A program made the position numbers and the translations under genes. The notes below the pieces were generated by a model, which did no database searches, was not told the origin of the DNA, and saw nothing but the letters and a program-made list of their open reading frames with translations. Below are positions 8,766 to 18,197 of a stretch of DNA of 64,000 nt, piece after piece (position 1 is the stretch's first letter; each line of letters begins with the position of its first letter). Source of the stretch: Rhizobium sp. 007 (GTDB lineage: Bacteria > Pseudomonadota > Alphaproteobacteria > Rhizobiales > Rhizobiaceae); contig NZ_CP064188.1 in assembly GCF_015353075.1 (NCBI RefSeq), positions 1,302,001 through 1,366,000 of the forward strand, written 5' to 3'.

Positions 8766-9802
8766 TCCGGATGTTTCTTCACGACGAGGGCCAGCCCGAG
8801 CAGCTGGAGCGTGGACGGATAATAGAGCGCAGGCGAAAACTGCCGGGCAGTCGGGGGCAGTTTCTTGCCGTTGACCACACAGGCCACAACATCGTTAACA
8901 ATTCGATAACCTGGGTCAGCAAGCACCGTCTTCACGCCACCCGTGGCAAGGTCGATTGTCGCCGGAGCACCATTTGCGGTCATTCCATGTTGCAGCCTGG
9001 AAAGCAGGACCTTGTCGGTAATCCCTGCCCTTGCGAGATAAAGCGGGATACGAACAGCGTTGTAGGCGAATTCCGCATCGAAACCCTCGGCTGGTGCCGG
9101 CCGGCGGGCAAGGCTTACCCATTCAGCAGGCAGTTTGCGCGGGCCGAATTGCAGGGATTTCAGGAGTGCAAGGCCGTCATCGGAAAGCTTTTGCCACCGG
9201 TCTGACGGCGCAAGCAGCGCCATCACCGGGATCGCCTCGAAGATCCAGTAGGAGGGGTTGACCACCGGCCCATCTACCCGGCTGGGCGGTGTAAAACCTT
9301 CGACGCCGGGCAAGAGCAGCGTGCGGCCACCGGCCTCCACCACTGCTTCGGAAAGGAGCGCTTGGGCCATTCTGGCAGCGGCTTCGATATAATCGCTCCT
9401 GTTCCAGGAGGTGCCAGCGAGCGCAAGCGCATAGGCAATCAGCATGTCGCCGTCCGAGGCGTTGTTGGTGTCCGTCACATGCGGTTTGGCTGAAGGGTCC
9501 CATTTCCATACAGCAAGTCCATCATCGCGCAGCAGGAGTTCCGTGCGGGTGAAATACCATATCTGCTCGAAATCGGCGGGGCTGTTGGCGAGGTAGGCAA
9601 GCAACAGACCGTAACCCTGGCCCTCGCTGTGGCTGATGTTGCCGTTGCCGTTGTCGATGACACGGCCGCTCGGATCGAGAAACTGCAGCTTGTAGGCGGC
9701 CCACGTCTTTCGATCGACGAGCACCTGTTGGGCCTGAAGGGGTTCGACGGCAATCGCAAAAGCGAGTGCACCAGCCAGCACCGTTGCCACGATCCTCTTC
9801 AT
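8756..9802 (-). CDS. bcsZ: Periplasmic endo-1,4-beta-glucanase, GH8 (BcsZ)
   Basis: A 348-residue glycoside hydrolase family 8 enzyme that trims nascent cellulose in the periplasm. Residues 1-25 are a signal peptide ending near LQAQQ. The GH8 catalytic acid lies in HSEGQGYGLLLAY, as Glu60. Further blocks are WKWDP, DTNNASDGDMLIAYALALAG and PSYWIFEAIPVM, all expected for the family. The start at 9802 overlaps the bcsB stop in an ATGA arrangement, so translation is probably coupled. Its end overlaps the next gene by 10 bases. The name celC is used for the agrobacterial counterpart. Confidence 0.93.
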   Translation of the reverse strand: MKRIVATVLAGALAFAIAVEPLQAQQVLVDRKTWAAYKLQFLDPSGRVIDNGNGNISHSEGQGYGLLLAYLANSPADFEQIWYFTRTELLLRDDGLAVWKWDPSAKPHVTDTNNASDGDMLIAYALALAGTSWNRSDYIEAAARMAQALLSEAVVEAGGRTLLLPGVEGFTPPSRVDGPVVNPSYWIFEAIPVMALLAPSDRWQKLSDDGLALLKSLQFGPRKLPAEWVSLARRPAPAEGFDAEFAYNAVRIPLYLARAGITDKVLLSRLQHGMTANGAPATIDLATGGVKTVLADPGYRIVNDVVACVVNGKKLPPTARQFSPALYYPSTLQLLGLALVVKKHPECL

Positions 9803-12240
9803 TTGCCCCTGCCCAATCTGCTCAGCATGCCCGAGGTCGCCATGCCGAGGAGAATCGAAAGAACGACAAGCAGAAAGGCGTAGGAGAGGATATTGGTCGA
9901 GAGCCAGTTTGCGGCGATCAGCCTAAAGTTCGCAAGCGACCAAGGCTGCGAGGGCACGAAGTCGAAACGCGAGACCGGCACGGTTTCGATCTCACCGGTC
10001 TTGCCGGAATAGGTGGTGATGTGTCCGGAAATCTGCGGCCAGTTGCGCTGCTCCGTCACAGCATCGATACCCTCGCGCAGGTCCTTTGCCGAGGGCGCGG
10101 TTACGACTGTCCAGGCCCCGGCGCCGGTTGGGCTGGCGCCTTGCGCAACCATGAGGCTCGCCACATTGGACGGCGTGAAAACGGCTTCTGCTCTCGGTAC
10201 AAATTGCAGCGAACTCAGCGAGATGTCGAAGTTCTTGCGCAGCCACTCCTGGAACGCCGTGACCTGACCGCGCCATGCGCCGCTGCTCACCTTCGAGCGC
10301 CATTGGTCGAAAGCGGAATTGGTGTCCGGCTGGACCACCTGCGTATCCGGTACCGGGCGCCAAGTGGCCTGGCTTGCCGTGGAGATATTCAGTTGGGACA
10401 AGACCGCCGCCGGCAATTGCGAGATGGAACCGATGAATAGGGCGTCCTGATCACCGATCGTGCCTGGCGAAGCCGTCGGCTCTATGTTCATGGGGCGTCC
10501 GGAGACAGCTGCCATCTGGCCAAGCAGCGTGGCCGCGGCAGAAAGTGTGTCGGCATCGATGCGGTCTATGAAGAGCGGCATCGGACCGGCAAGCCGTCCA
10601 TAGGGGTAGGCGGTACCGGCCATGGCGGCAAGATTGGGACGCTGCCCGACGCGGGCGAAATCCGGCATGCGAAACTCAGTCGTATCGAACAAGGCAAAGC
10701 GCGACGTGGTCGAGGCGGTCGCACCGGGCACACATATGTTGTCATCGCTCGTCGTGAGGATTGCTTCAAGACTCAGCGAGTTGAGGCCCGGCTTGAAGTG
10801 GCGCATGGCCACGCGGATCGGCAGATGACGGAGGATGCCGCCGCCGGTTCCGGTAATCGGCATCGTCGAGGCGATATTGCCGTTGACATAGATGTCGATA
10901 TGGCTGCCGGGAAGGACGCTGCCGGTATATGCCGCGTCCAGCAGAACCGTCGCTTCTCCATAGGCATTCGCATAGAAGTCGGAAGGAACCGCGACATTGA
11001 AGTTCGTACGAAAACGCCGACCGGAAAACTCTGTCGTCTTCACGCCCAGATCGGCAAATGTAAGCCGCGTGTCTTGAAGTATCAACGGTGCGTTTGGCGC
11101 GCTCCAGCGCTCGGTGGTCAGCGCATCGCGCCTGATGCCCGGGGCACGATCAGTTGGGGAGACGATGGTATCGATAGCCGAGGAGATTGCTTGCCACGAA
11201 GGGCCACTGATCAGAAGCACGGGCGAGCCAGTGCGCGGGTCGGTGACGAATGTCGCGAGCGCTGCGGACTGAGCCGCCGGTGGCAGGTCTGGAAAATAGG
11301 GCTGCAACTCGGAAGTCGTGCCGACGAGAACGGTAAGCTTGCCGGGTCCGGCTGCCGGCAGCGTGTCGACGCTGAAGGAGATGGATTGGTTCGGCATACC
11401 ACTCAGCACCGAGAGCCCCTGTGCGAGGCGAAGTAGCGGCTTCGTCGTGCCAGGCTGCTCAAGGGCTGGAACGAGGAGGTCGAATTCCGTTCTACCGGAC
11501 CCGTCGACGCCGACCGCACGGATGGCATCCGTGCTTGACAACTTTGCAGCTTCTTGCCCTTCGAAGCTCAGATGGGTCTGCGCAGGATCGATATTGGACC
11601 ATAGCTCATAAGTCGACTGGATCGTGCAATCCGTGCGGTGGCGCTGGCTTGCCTCGAAGGTCAAAAGGTTTGCGCCGGGCTGTAACAGACCACGCGGAAC
11701 ATCGAAGCTGACTTGGGAGGGTGTGTCGGGTGAGCCGATCTGCTTTTGACCGATCGGACGGTTGTTGATGAGCACGGTGATCTGCGAGGCTTCCGGCGCA
11801 ACGACGATGGAATTTTGGTAGGCGAAATTGAATTTTGCTGGCGCGGCTGCCTGTTCTGGAGTGAGGTAGACGCTCCACGACTTTCGGTCGTATTCGCCCT
11901 CCAGACCGAATTTGTCGAAGGGAACGACGTAGCGGCGCATACCGCCTGTCGTCTCCGCCGGGGTGCCGGCAGGCTGGACGGTTTGCGGCCGAGCGGAATT
12001 TGCAGAGCCGGGAAAAGATGGGGAAGGTTTCGGCGGAGCGGCAGGGACGGACGGTGCGTCTGGAACTGTAACAGGCGGTGTCACCGTTGGGGCAGGCAAC
12101 GTCAGGCGCGGCACCATGGGATGAAGACCGGCCGGGCGCTCAGGCGACATGTCAAAGGGCGCGGGCACCAGTGCAGTCTGAGCCGAGGTAAGCGCCGAGG
12201 TGCTGATAAGAAACAGTGCAGCGGCAAGACCCGTCCTCAT
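9799..12240 (-). CDS. bcsB: Cellulose synthase periplasmic subunit BcsB
   Basis: An 813-residue protein. It has a cleavable signal (RTGLAAALFLISTSALTSAQ), a Pro-rich stretch at about 40-110, then carbohydrate-binding/flavodoxin-like periplasmic domains with LINNRPIGQKQIG and DIYVNGNIASTMPI. A C-terminal membrane helix (ILSYAFLLVVLSILLGMA) anchors it next to BcsA. BcsB guides the glucan through the periplasm. The ATG at 12240 shares its A with the TGA of bcsA (TGATG), which fixes the start by coupling. A longer frame reaching 12408 lies wholly inside bcsA and is rejected. Its stop overlaps the bcsZ start by 4 bases. Confidence 0.93.
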   Translation of the reverse strand: MRTGLAAALFLISTSALTSAQTALVPAPFDMSPERPAGLHPMVPRLTLPAPTVTPPVTVPDAPSVPAAPPKPSPSFPGSANSARPQTVQPAGTPAETTGGMRRYVVPFDKFGLEGEYDRKSWSVYLTPEQAAAPAKFNFAYQNSIVVAPEASQITVLINNRPIGQKQIGSPDTPSQVSFDVPRGLLQPGANLLTFEASQRHRTDCTIQSTYELWSNIDPAQTHLSFEGQEAAKLSSTDAIRAVGVDGSGRTEFDLLVPALEQPGTTKPLLRLAQGLSVLSGMPNQSISFSVDTLPAAGPGKLTVLVGTTSELQPYFPDLPPAAQSAALATFVTDPRTGSPVLLISGPSWQAISSAIDTIVSPTDRAPGIRRDALTTERWSAPNAPLILQDTRLTFADLGVKTTEFSGRRFRTNFNVAVPSDFYANAYGEATVLLDAAYTGSVLPGSHIDIYVNGNIASTMPITGTGGGILRHLPIRVAMRHFKPGLNSLSLEAILTTSDDNICVPGATASTTSRFALFDTTEFRMPDFARVGQRPNLAAMAGTAYPYGRLAGPMPLFIDRIDADTLSAAATLLGQMAAVSGRPMNIEPTASPGTIGDQDALFIGSISQLPAAVLSQLNISTASQATWRPVPDTQVVQPDTNSAFDQWRSKVSSGAWRGQVTAFQEWLRKNFDISLSSLQFVPRAEAVFTPSNVASLMVAQGASPTGAGAWTVVTAPSAKDLREGIDAVTEQRNWPQISGHITTYSGKTGEIETVPVSRFDFVPSQPWSLANFRLIAANWLSTNILSYAFLLVVLSILLGMATSGMLSRLGRGK

Positions 12241-14429
12241 CAGCCGTTCGCCTTTGCCATCTGCTGCTGCGCTTCGCGCTCCGGCCGCATGCTGCGGAAG
12301 AAATAAATGAGCCCGCGGCTTGTCTGATAGAGCGATAGACCAAGAAACCAGATGGTACCGCGGATGAGGCCCGGATTGCGGCGGCGCGATTCCTGAAATT
12401 GCGCCCATTGATCGGAATTGGCAAAGATCAAATCGGCGATCAGGCGATGATCAAGCGCGCTCTTCGGGATATACTGGCAGCCGACGGCCATGATATCGCC
12501 GTCCTGTTCCATGTTGCGAACGATGAGCGGCAGAGTTTCGAGGTCAGCACCGCTGTAAGGGCGGAAGCGGATTTCGCCTTCGGCGCCGATCGTCATCGGG
12601 TCCAACTGCTTGTTGAAGACATGGAGACGCGCTCCGTGGACCGAGACGTCCTCGATCGAGGCGGTATGCCATTTGCCGTTGACGCCGAATTCGCAGCGCC
12701 GATTGACGCGCACACGCCGCGAAGCGGCACGCTCGCCGCGCTCCGACACCACGCCAAGCGCACAGCCTGCCATGATGAGATTGATAAGGTTCCACCCGCC
12801 GACAACGAGCGTCACATCCGCCTTGTAGGGCTCGGCATAGATGCGATAGATCGTAATGGCGAGCGCAATGATCTGCACGGCAAATATAACGAAAAAGGGC
12901 CTGCTGATTTCCGAAAGGCGGCTGACCGAAATCGATTCGTCCTTTGCCGTGACCTTGAAGGTTGGTTTTCGTGGATTGATCATGACGGAAATGACGGCAG
13001 GCAAAAGGTGGACCGTCTGCACATACTCGTAAAGTTCCGATATCCACGGCCAGCGGAACGAACCATAAAGATAGTTCTGCATCATCAGGTTCACGAGCAT
13101 ATAGGCAAGCGTATAGGCCAGAAACTCGCCGCCGGAGGCTGTGAAAATTTCAAGGTCGAAGAACAGATAAAAGAGCGGCGCGAACAGGAAGATTGTACGC
13201 GGGAACGGGAAGAGCCAGAACAGCGTCGAGGACATGTAACAAAGGCGCTGCGGAATCGACAGGCCGCGCTTTAAGAGCGGAAACCGAAAGCGCAGGATCT
13301 GCATCATGCCTTGCGCCCAGCGGCTGCGTTGGCCGATGAAACTTGCGAAGGTGGCGGGCTGCAGACCGGCGATCAGCGGCTTGTCGACATAAATGCTATT
13401 CCAGCCTGCGCCGTGCAACGCCAATGCGGTCTCACAGTCTTCAGTGATGCTGATGCCGCTAAAGCCATTGGTGGATTGCAGCGCGCGACGGCTGAGAACT
13501 GCGGCCGAACCACAGAAGAAGGCAGCGTTCCATTTGTCGAGGCCCCGCTGGATGATGCCGTAAAACATCTCATTTTCGCTCGGCATCCTGTCGAAAGTGC
13601 GCAAATTGCGCTCCAGCGGATCTGGATTGATGAAAAAGTGCGGCGTTTGCACGAGGAAGAGCTTCGGGTCGTCGTCGAAATAGCCGACCGTCTCGCGCAG
13701 GAAGTCCCGGGCGGGCGCGTGGTCAGCGTCGAAGACGGCGATGAGCTCGCCCGTCGAATGCTGCATGCCGTTGTTGAGATTGCCTGCCTTGGCATGTTCA
13801 TTGCGGTCGCGCGTCAGGTAATTGACGCTGAGTGCCTCGCAGAGCTGCCTCAGTTCATTGTGCCGCGCAATGGCAGCCTGGGCTTCGAGCAGCTTGTTGG
13901 AATTGCGTTTTTGCAGCGTGCCGCCATCATCCAGCAGCCAGACATGCAGTTTATCGGCCGGATAATCGATTGCTTTTGCGGCGGCGAGCGTATTGCCGAG
14001 GAGATGGGCGTCTTCGTTATAGGTGGGCACGAACACGTCGACATGCGGGAACCGCTCTTGCTTGACAGGGCGCGACCGGCGCGGCGGAAGTGGGGTCGCG
14101 ACGATGAAGAGGCTGAGCGCCAGCATGGCGATGCTGTACATTTCGGCGAGATAGAGCAGCAGCCCGGGAATGAAGTTTTCAAGCTGGTTGACGGGCGGCA
14201 GCGTACTCGTCGTGCGCCAATAGGCATAACGCAGAACGACGGCAGTGCCGAAGGCAAGCGCGATCAGGCGCCATGTGCCCTCCCCCTTCAGGATCTTGAT
14301 CATCGCCATGATCGTGACGACGGTGATACTGGCAATAAGCTGAGTCTGCAGGTTCACCGGCAAGGTGATCAATACGAAGACGCAGAGCGAGACGATCGCC
14401 CAGGTGAAGATGCTTCGAGCCTTATGCAT
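12240..14429 (-). CDS. bcsA: Cellulose synthase catalytic subunit with PilZ domain (BcsA)
   Basis: A 729-residue inner-membrane glucosyltransferase of family GT2 that polymerises UDP-glucose into cellulose. The early membrane helices are followed by VDVFVPTYNED, the DxD-type FDADHAP near 232, SITEDCETA near 327 and QRSRWAQG near 364 (the QxxRW motif). All processive-synthase residues are therefore present. The C-terminal PilZ domain has the Arg-rich RRVRVNRR near 570 and DVSVHG near 593, so c-di-GMP activation is expected. The ATG at 14429 has AAGGGAC about 6 bases upstream; an ATG at 14459 has no such site. It is 52 bases after bcsN and is coupled to bcsB by TGATG. Confidence 0.96.
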   Translation of the reverse strand: MHKARSIFTWAIVSLCVFVLITLPVNLQTQLIASITVVTIMAMIKILKGEGTWRLIALAFGTAVVLRYAYWRTTSTLPPVNQLENFIPGLLLYLAEMYSIAMLALSLFIVATPLPPRRSRPVKQERFPHVDVFVPTYNEDAHLLGNTLAAAKAIDYPADKLHVWLLDDGGTLQKRNSNKLLEAQAAIARHNELRQLCEALSVNYLTRDRNEHAKAGNLNNGMQHSTGELIAVFDADHAPARDFLRETVGYFDDDPKLFLVQTPHFFINPDPLERNLRTFDRMPSENEMFYGIIQRGLDKWNAAFFCGSAAVLSRRALQSTNGFSGISITEDCETALALHGAGWNSIYVDKPLIAGLQPATFASFIGQRSRWAQGMMQILRFRFPLLKRGLSIPQRLCYMSSTLFWLFPFPRTIFLFAPLFYLFFDLEIFTASGGEFLAYTLAYMLVNLMMQNYLYGSFRWPWISELYEYVQTVHLLPAVISVMINPRKPTFKVTAKDESISVSRLSEISRPFFVIFAVQIIALAITIYRIYAEPYKADVTLVVGGWNLINLIMAGCALGVVSERGERAASRRVRVNRRCEFGVNGKWHTASIEDVSVHGARLHVFNKQLDPMTIGAEGEIRFRPYSGADLETLPLIVRNMEQDGDIMAVGCQYIPKSALDHRLIADLIFANSDQWAQFQESRRRNPGLIRGTIWFLGLSLYQTSRGLIYFFRSMRPEREAQQQMAKANG

Positions 14430-14481
14430 CGACGTCCCTTCAAAAGCATGGCCGGGCATTGCGGCGCCGGCTATGCGTTTC

Positions 14482-15483
14482 CTATCTTCGGCACGCGGCC
14501 GTCATGGCCGCATCGCCTATGCAGTCGGGGGAAGGCACGGTGATGCCACCTGCCCTCGCCGCTTGTTGAACCGAGCCCGGCGCCGGCATCGGCTGGGTAT
14601 TGGCCGCTGGCGTTTCGAAAGCTGGGTCCGGCAGCGGTACACGCACCCCGATCGGCGCCGGCATGGGCGCTGTCACCGGCGCCTTCACTTGACGTGGCTG
14701 ACGGCGGAGGGCCGGGGCCGGTTCGTAGCCGATTTCAATGGCGCTAGTGCGGTGGCCACCGTCATCCGGGTAAACAGGGCTGCCGACGCGGCCGAGAACC
14801 TCATCGGCGCCTTTTACCTCGCCGTAAGGATTCCATATCTCGCCGTTCAGCGTGCCGGTGACCGTATAGCCATACATAACGCTTAAGAGCTGACGCTCGC
14901 TGGCGCGCGCGTCGCAAAGGCGAAGCCGCACCTGGATCATCCCGAAATTGCGCGCTTGCGTATGTGCCGCCTGGCTCGATCGGATCTGCTGCCAGCCATA
15001 AAGGCAGGTATCGCCTGCGCGGCTGCGCCCCGAGGCATAGGCGAACGACCCATAGCTGTTTTGCAGGAAGGTGTTGTTCCTCGCCATCGCAACGCCCGGC
15101 GCAGCCGCGAATGCTTCGCGAAAAATCCCCCTCTCGCTGATCATCTTGTAGGAGGCGCCTCCCGCTCCCGGATTGGACCCACTTGCCCCATAGAATTGCA
15201 CTTTCAGGAAATTCTGCCCCGGCACGGAAGAGGACGTATAGAGTGAAAGCATCTGCTCCACGCCGTTGCCGCGCCTGGTTTCGACGACACTCACGATGGC
15301 CGGGCCACCGGGGGGCGGAAGAATGAGCGCCTTTTCGCTGGCCACCGTCTCGGGCTCCGAGGGCTGCCTGACGCTGCCGTTCGTCGACGCACAGCCGGCC
15401 AACAAGGCCGCCGCGACCACCGATATCAACCCCAGCAAGCGCATTTTGGGTGCCGCCGCAAAATCGTCTTTCCAGATATCCAT
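14482..15483 (-). CDS. bcsN: Cellulose biosynthesis lipoprotein BcsN
   Basis: A 333-residue predicted lipoprotein that opens the cellulose operon. Its hydrophobic stretch RLLGLISVVAAALLAGC ends in a lipobox with the lipidated Cys. The rest is soluble, with VVETRRGNGVEQMLSLYTSSSVPGQNFLKVQF-type strands and a Pro-rich C-terminus. BcsN is a marker of the rhizobial type of bcs operon; its biochemical job is not established. The ATG at 15483 has a GAAG site upstream. An ATG at 15444 would give a more usual 18-residue signal but has no visible ribosome-binding site, so the start is uncertain. It is transcribed divergently from the GGDEF-EAL gene. Confidence 0.8.
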   Translation of the reverse strand: MDIWKDDFAAAPKMRLLGLISVVAAALLAGCASTNGSVRQPSEPETVASEKALILPPPGGPAIVSVVETRRGNGVEQMLSLYTSSSVPGQNFLKVQFYGASGSNPGAGGASYKMISERGIFREAFAAAPGVAMARNNTFLQNSYGSFAYASGRSRAGDTCLYGWQQIRSSQAAHTQARNFGMIQVRLRLCDARASERQLLSVMYGYTVTGTLNGEIWNPYGEVKGADEVLGRVGSPVYPDDGGHRTSAIEIGYEPAPALRRQPRQVKAPVTAPMPAPIGVRVPLPDPAFETPAANTQPMPAPGSVQQAARAGGITVPSPDCIGDAAMTAACRR

Positions 15484-15956
15484 CGGCACTTCGCGCAATG
15501 GATGTTCGAATCAACGACCGACCGGCCGTTAACGAGGAATAAACGGCGGATATGGTTAATCAAACGTTAAAATCGAGCGCCCTCGCGACAGTCAACCGGC
15601 CGCAATGACGCAGCAAGCTCCATAATCGCCCCTTGCGTCTTCTCATGTTGCGACGCGCCCGTTCCGTGCCGCCCGGTGAGATTGATCCTCAACACCTGAC
15701 CGCGAAGATCTCAGCATTTTCGCCGCTCAACGCGCCGCTACGGTCCAAAGTTGATTTGTTATTCTTTAGATAAGCTTTCTGTCATATACGATCGAGAACC
15801 CGGTGGTCACACGGCCGCAAGATAGCGCGTTCTGGTAGAGCTCTGCGTTGACTACAACGAGGCTCGCTCTAGTTCTGATACGGAACAGATTTGGGTTCGG
15901 CAGGATGTATCGATAACGGACCACGTAAACCGAGGCGGGTTGAGGAGGGTGACCCC
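15484..15956. other. 473-base divergent promoter region between cellulose and c-di-GMP operons
   Basis: No convincing gene is present. An AT-rich patch lies near 15747-15795, and TTAAC/GTTAAA-type runs lie near 15528-15570, just upstream of bcsN. The AGGAGGGT ribosome-binding site of the rightward operon is at 15943-15950. I could not pick a convincing -35/-10 pair for either direction. The region must hold the promoters of both operons. Confidence 0.5.
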
Positions 15957-17648
15957 ATGCCGGAAAATCGTGCGAATTGGCCGCAGCCGGCTCCGCAGAA
16001 GTCCGAATTCGGCAGCCACGCCGAGGGGCTGTTTTCGCTCTGGGGTCACGATCTCGGGCTTATCGACTGGTCTGAAAAGCTCAAGGAGCGCCTGGACCTT
16101 GCTGACGAGGCCCCCGTAACTTTGGGGGATGTGTATCCCGACCTGGCAAATCCCGACCTCGCTGCCCTCGTTCAGCTCGTCGTCAATACCGGCAAGCCGA
16201 GGACCATTCGTCTCGGCGCCGGTGAATCCGAGCGGCGCAATCTGCTGTTGTTCCAGGCCAGGGCCGGCCTTGCGATCGTCGAATTTGGCGGCGCTGACAT
16301 CGATGAGACTGCAAAAGCGCAAGAGCTGGACCGGGCGTTACTCCTTCACCAGGCAACCCATGACGTTTTGACCGGGCTGCCCAATCGCCGCCAATTCAGC
16401 GACAAACTGGGAAAGGTTCTCCCAGTCCGTGCAAAGGCGGGCCTTGCACTGATGCAGATCGATCTGGACGATTTCAAGCCCGTCAATGATACGCTGGGCC
16501 ATGGAGCCGGGGATATCGTCCTAAAGCTTGCGGCCGAGAGGATTCGAAAGACGCTGGGTAAAGACGAGACCGCCTACCGCCTTGCAGGCGACGAATTCGC
16601 CGTCATACAGATCGCCCGGGAGCAGCCGGATGAAGCCGAAAGATTAGCAGAGTCGCTGATCGCCGAATTTCGCAAGCCCTTCACGGTGGACGGAATTACC
16701 GTGTTTGTCGGTGCTAGTATCGGCGTTGCGATTGCACCTCGCGACGGCAATGAGAGCGAGCAGTTGATGAAGGCTGCCGATGTTGCCCTTTATGCCGCCA
16801 AGAAGGACGGACGCCGGCGCGCGCGGACCTTTAATCCGAGCATGCTGCAGGTTCTGGAACAGCGAGAGGTATTGAGACGGAGCCTTCGGGTTGCGCTGCA
16901 ACACCGTGAATTCTTTATCGAATATCAGCCGCTGGTCGATCGGTCGTTGGCGATCGCCGGCTTCGAAGCACTGCTGCGCTGGCGCCACCCAATCCTCGGA
17001 GTGATTTCCCCGATTGCCTTTATCCCGATGGCGGAATCAGACGGCCTTATGAGCGAAATCGGTCAATGGGTGCTGGAAGAAGCGTGCCGGCAGGCCCTGT
17101 CCTGGCCCGCCCACTATACTGTTGCGGTAAACCTATCTCCCGCCGAATTTTTAACCTCGGGCCTGACCGACCGAGTGTCGCAAACCCTCGACGTCGTCGG
17201 ACTGCCCTCGGAGCGCTTGGAGCTCGAGATCACCGAAACCGTGCTGCTGGAGCGCACGATCAACAATCTTGATACCCTGAACACGCTCAACGTGCTTGGC
17301 ATCCAGATTTCCCTCGATGACTTCGGGACCGAGTATTCCTCTTTGAGTTATCTGAAGAACTTTCCCTTCGATAACATCAAGATAGACAAGTACTTTATCA
17401 ACGACCTGCCTGATGATCAGAAGAGCCAGACCATCGTCCGCTTCGTCATCGCAATGGCCCATGGGCTTGGCATGCGCGTGACTGCCGAAGGCGTTGAGAC
17501 GGCCGAACAGGCCGCCTGGCTGCAGGCGGAGGGATGTGACCGGTTGCAAGGCTATTTCCTGAGCCCTCCTCTGGGGGCCGACATGGTTGATGAATTTATT
17601 CGCAAGCACGCTGACACGGGACCCGGTAATGATCGGGCCAAATCCTGA
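15957..17648 (+). CDS. GGDEF-EAL c-di-GMP turnover protein
   Basis: A 563-residue soluble protein. Residues 1 to about 125 look like a degenerate PAS sensor. The GGDEF domain has DVLTGLPNRRQF and LMQIDLDDFKPVNDTLGHGAGD but its signature is AGDEF (near residue 210) and no RxxD I-site precedes it, so cyclase activity is doubtful. The EAL domain is well preserved: FEALLRW near 337, NLSPAEF, ELEITETVLL, SLDDFGTEYSSL, NIKIDKYF and TAEGVET. Phosphodiesterase activity is therefore the better guess. The ATG is fixed by AGGAGGGT 6 bases upstream. It is the first gene of an operon of partner-switch genes, divergent from the cellulose operon. Confidence 0.92.
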   Translation: MPENRANWPQPAPQKSEFGSHAEGLFSLWGHDLGLIDWSEKLKERLDLADEAPVTLGDVYPDLANPDLAALVQLVVNTGKPRTIRLGAGESERRNLLLFQARAGLAIVEFGGADIDETAKAQELDRALLLHQATHDVLTGLPNRRQFSDKLGKVLPVRAKAGLALMQIDLDDFKPVNDTLGHGAGDIVLKLAAERIRKTLGKDETAYRLAGDEFAVIQIAREQPDEAERLAESLIAEFRKPFTVDGITVFVGASIGVAIAPRDGNESEQLMKAADVALYAAKKDGRRRARTFNPSMLQVLEQREVLRRSLRVALQHREFFIEYQPLVDRSLAIAGFEALLRWRHPILGVISPIAFIPMAESDGLMSEIGQWVLEEACRQALSWPAHYTVAVNLSPAEFLTSGLTDRVSQTLDVVGLPSERLELEITETVLLERTINNLDTLNTLNVLGIQISLDDFGTEYSSLSYLKNFPFDNIKIDKYFINDLPDDQKSQTIVRFVIAMAHGLGMRVTAEGVETAEQAAWLQAEGCDRLQGYFLSPPLGADMVDEFIRKHADTGPGNDRAKS

Positions 17649-17681
17649 AAAGTGAAGCAGCAATTCGCCGAGAGGTGTGGG

Positions 17682-18197
17682 TTGAAGAATCAAGAAGCGG
17701 CAATGGGCCCCGCATTTGACCAGTTGCTCAGTCTGAAGATGGACATGGCGAGCTTTACCGCCGACTGGCTGCATTGCGATCAGTTGTCCAACTACGTCGC
17801 TCGAATGGTCAGCCATGACCGTCGCGATCCTGTGCGCCATTCCAACCTGCTTTCCTCAGCCCTTAACGAGCTTCTGGAGATGTCGTTTCGCTCAGAGGCG
17901 GATGATGGTGACTTTGTATGCAATTTTTATCGCTGCCAGCAGACCGAGCGCATCGAGCTGATCTTTCCTTGCCCGCCAGAACAGCGACAATCCTACAAGA
18001 AGATTGTCCTGGGATTACAAACCGGCCGGGCCCTTATAAATTATTTCAACGTGATCACCAACGATGCCGCCTCCGATGGCCAGGCGATCCTGCTCGGATT
18101 GGTTGTGAATTATGACGCGGAAATCCAGATCCGCGATTTGGATATCGGCGCACTTGCATTCATTGTCGACCTGCCGCTCGAAAGGCTACTGAATTGA
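17682..18197 (+). CDS. GHKL-like partner-switch protein (SiaB / DUF6272-like)
   Basis: About 171 residues. It has an N-box-like ALNELLEMSFR segment and a C-terminal NYDAEIQIRDLDIGALAFIVDLPLERL. These align by eye with [10 protein letters not shown] and the DYKADLAWL region of the ATPase encoded at 21734, but the glycine-rich ATP lid of that protein is missing here. It may thus be a degenerate anti-sigma-type kinase or a scaffold. TTG at 17682 is chosen for the GAGAGGTG about 6 bases upstream; GTG at 17652 and ATG at 17703 are alternatives. Its stop overlaps the next TTG start (TTGA). SiaB-type kinases work with a phosphatase and a STAS-like partner, both present downstream. Confidence 0.6.
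   Translation: MKNQEAAMGPAFDQLLSLKMDMASFTADWLHCDQLSNYVARMVSHDRRDPVRHSNLLSSALNELLEMSFRSEADDGDFVCNFYRCQQTERIELIFPCPPEQRQSYKKIVLGLQTGRALINYFNVITNDAASDGQAILLGLVVNYDAEIQIRDLDIGALAFIVDLPLERLLN

Noticed and set aside
13311..14543. 410-codon plus-strand frame opposite bcsA
   Set aside because: bcsA is unmistakable on the minus strand; the plus frame is a codon-bias artefact.
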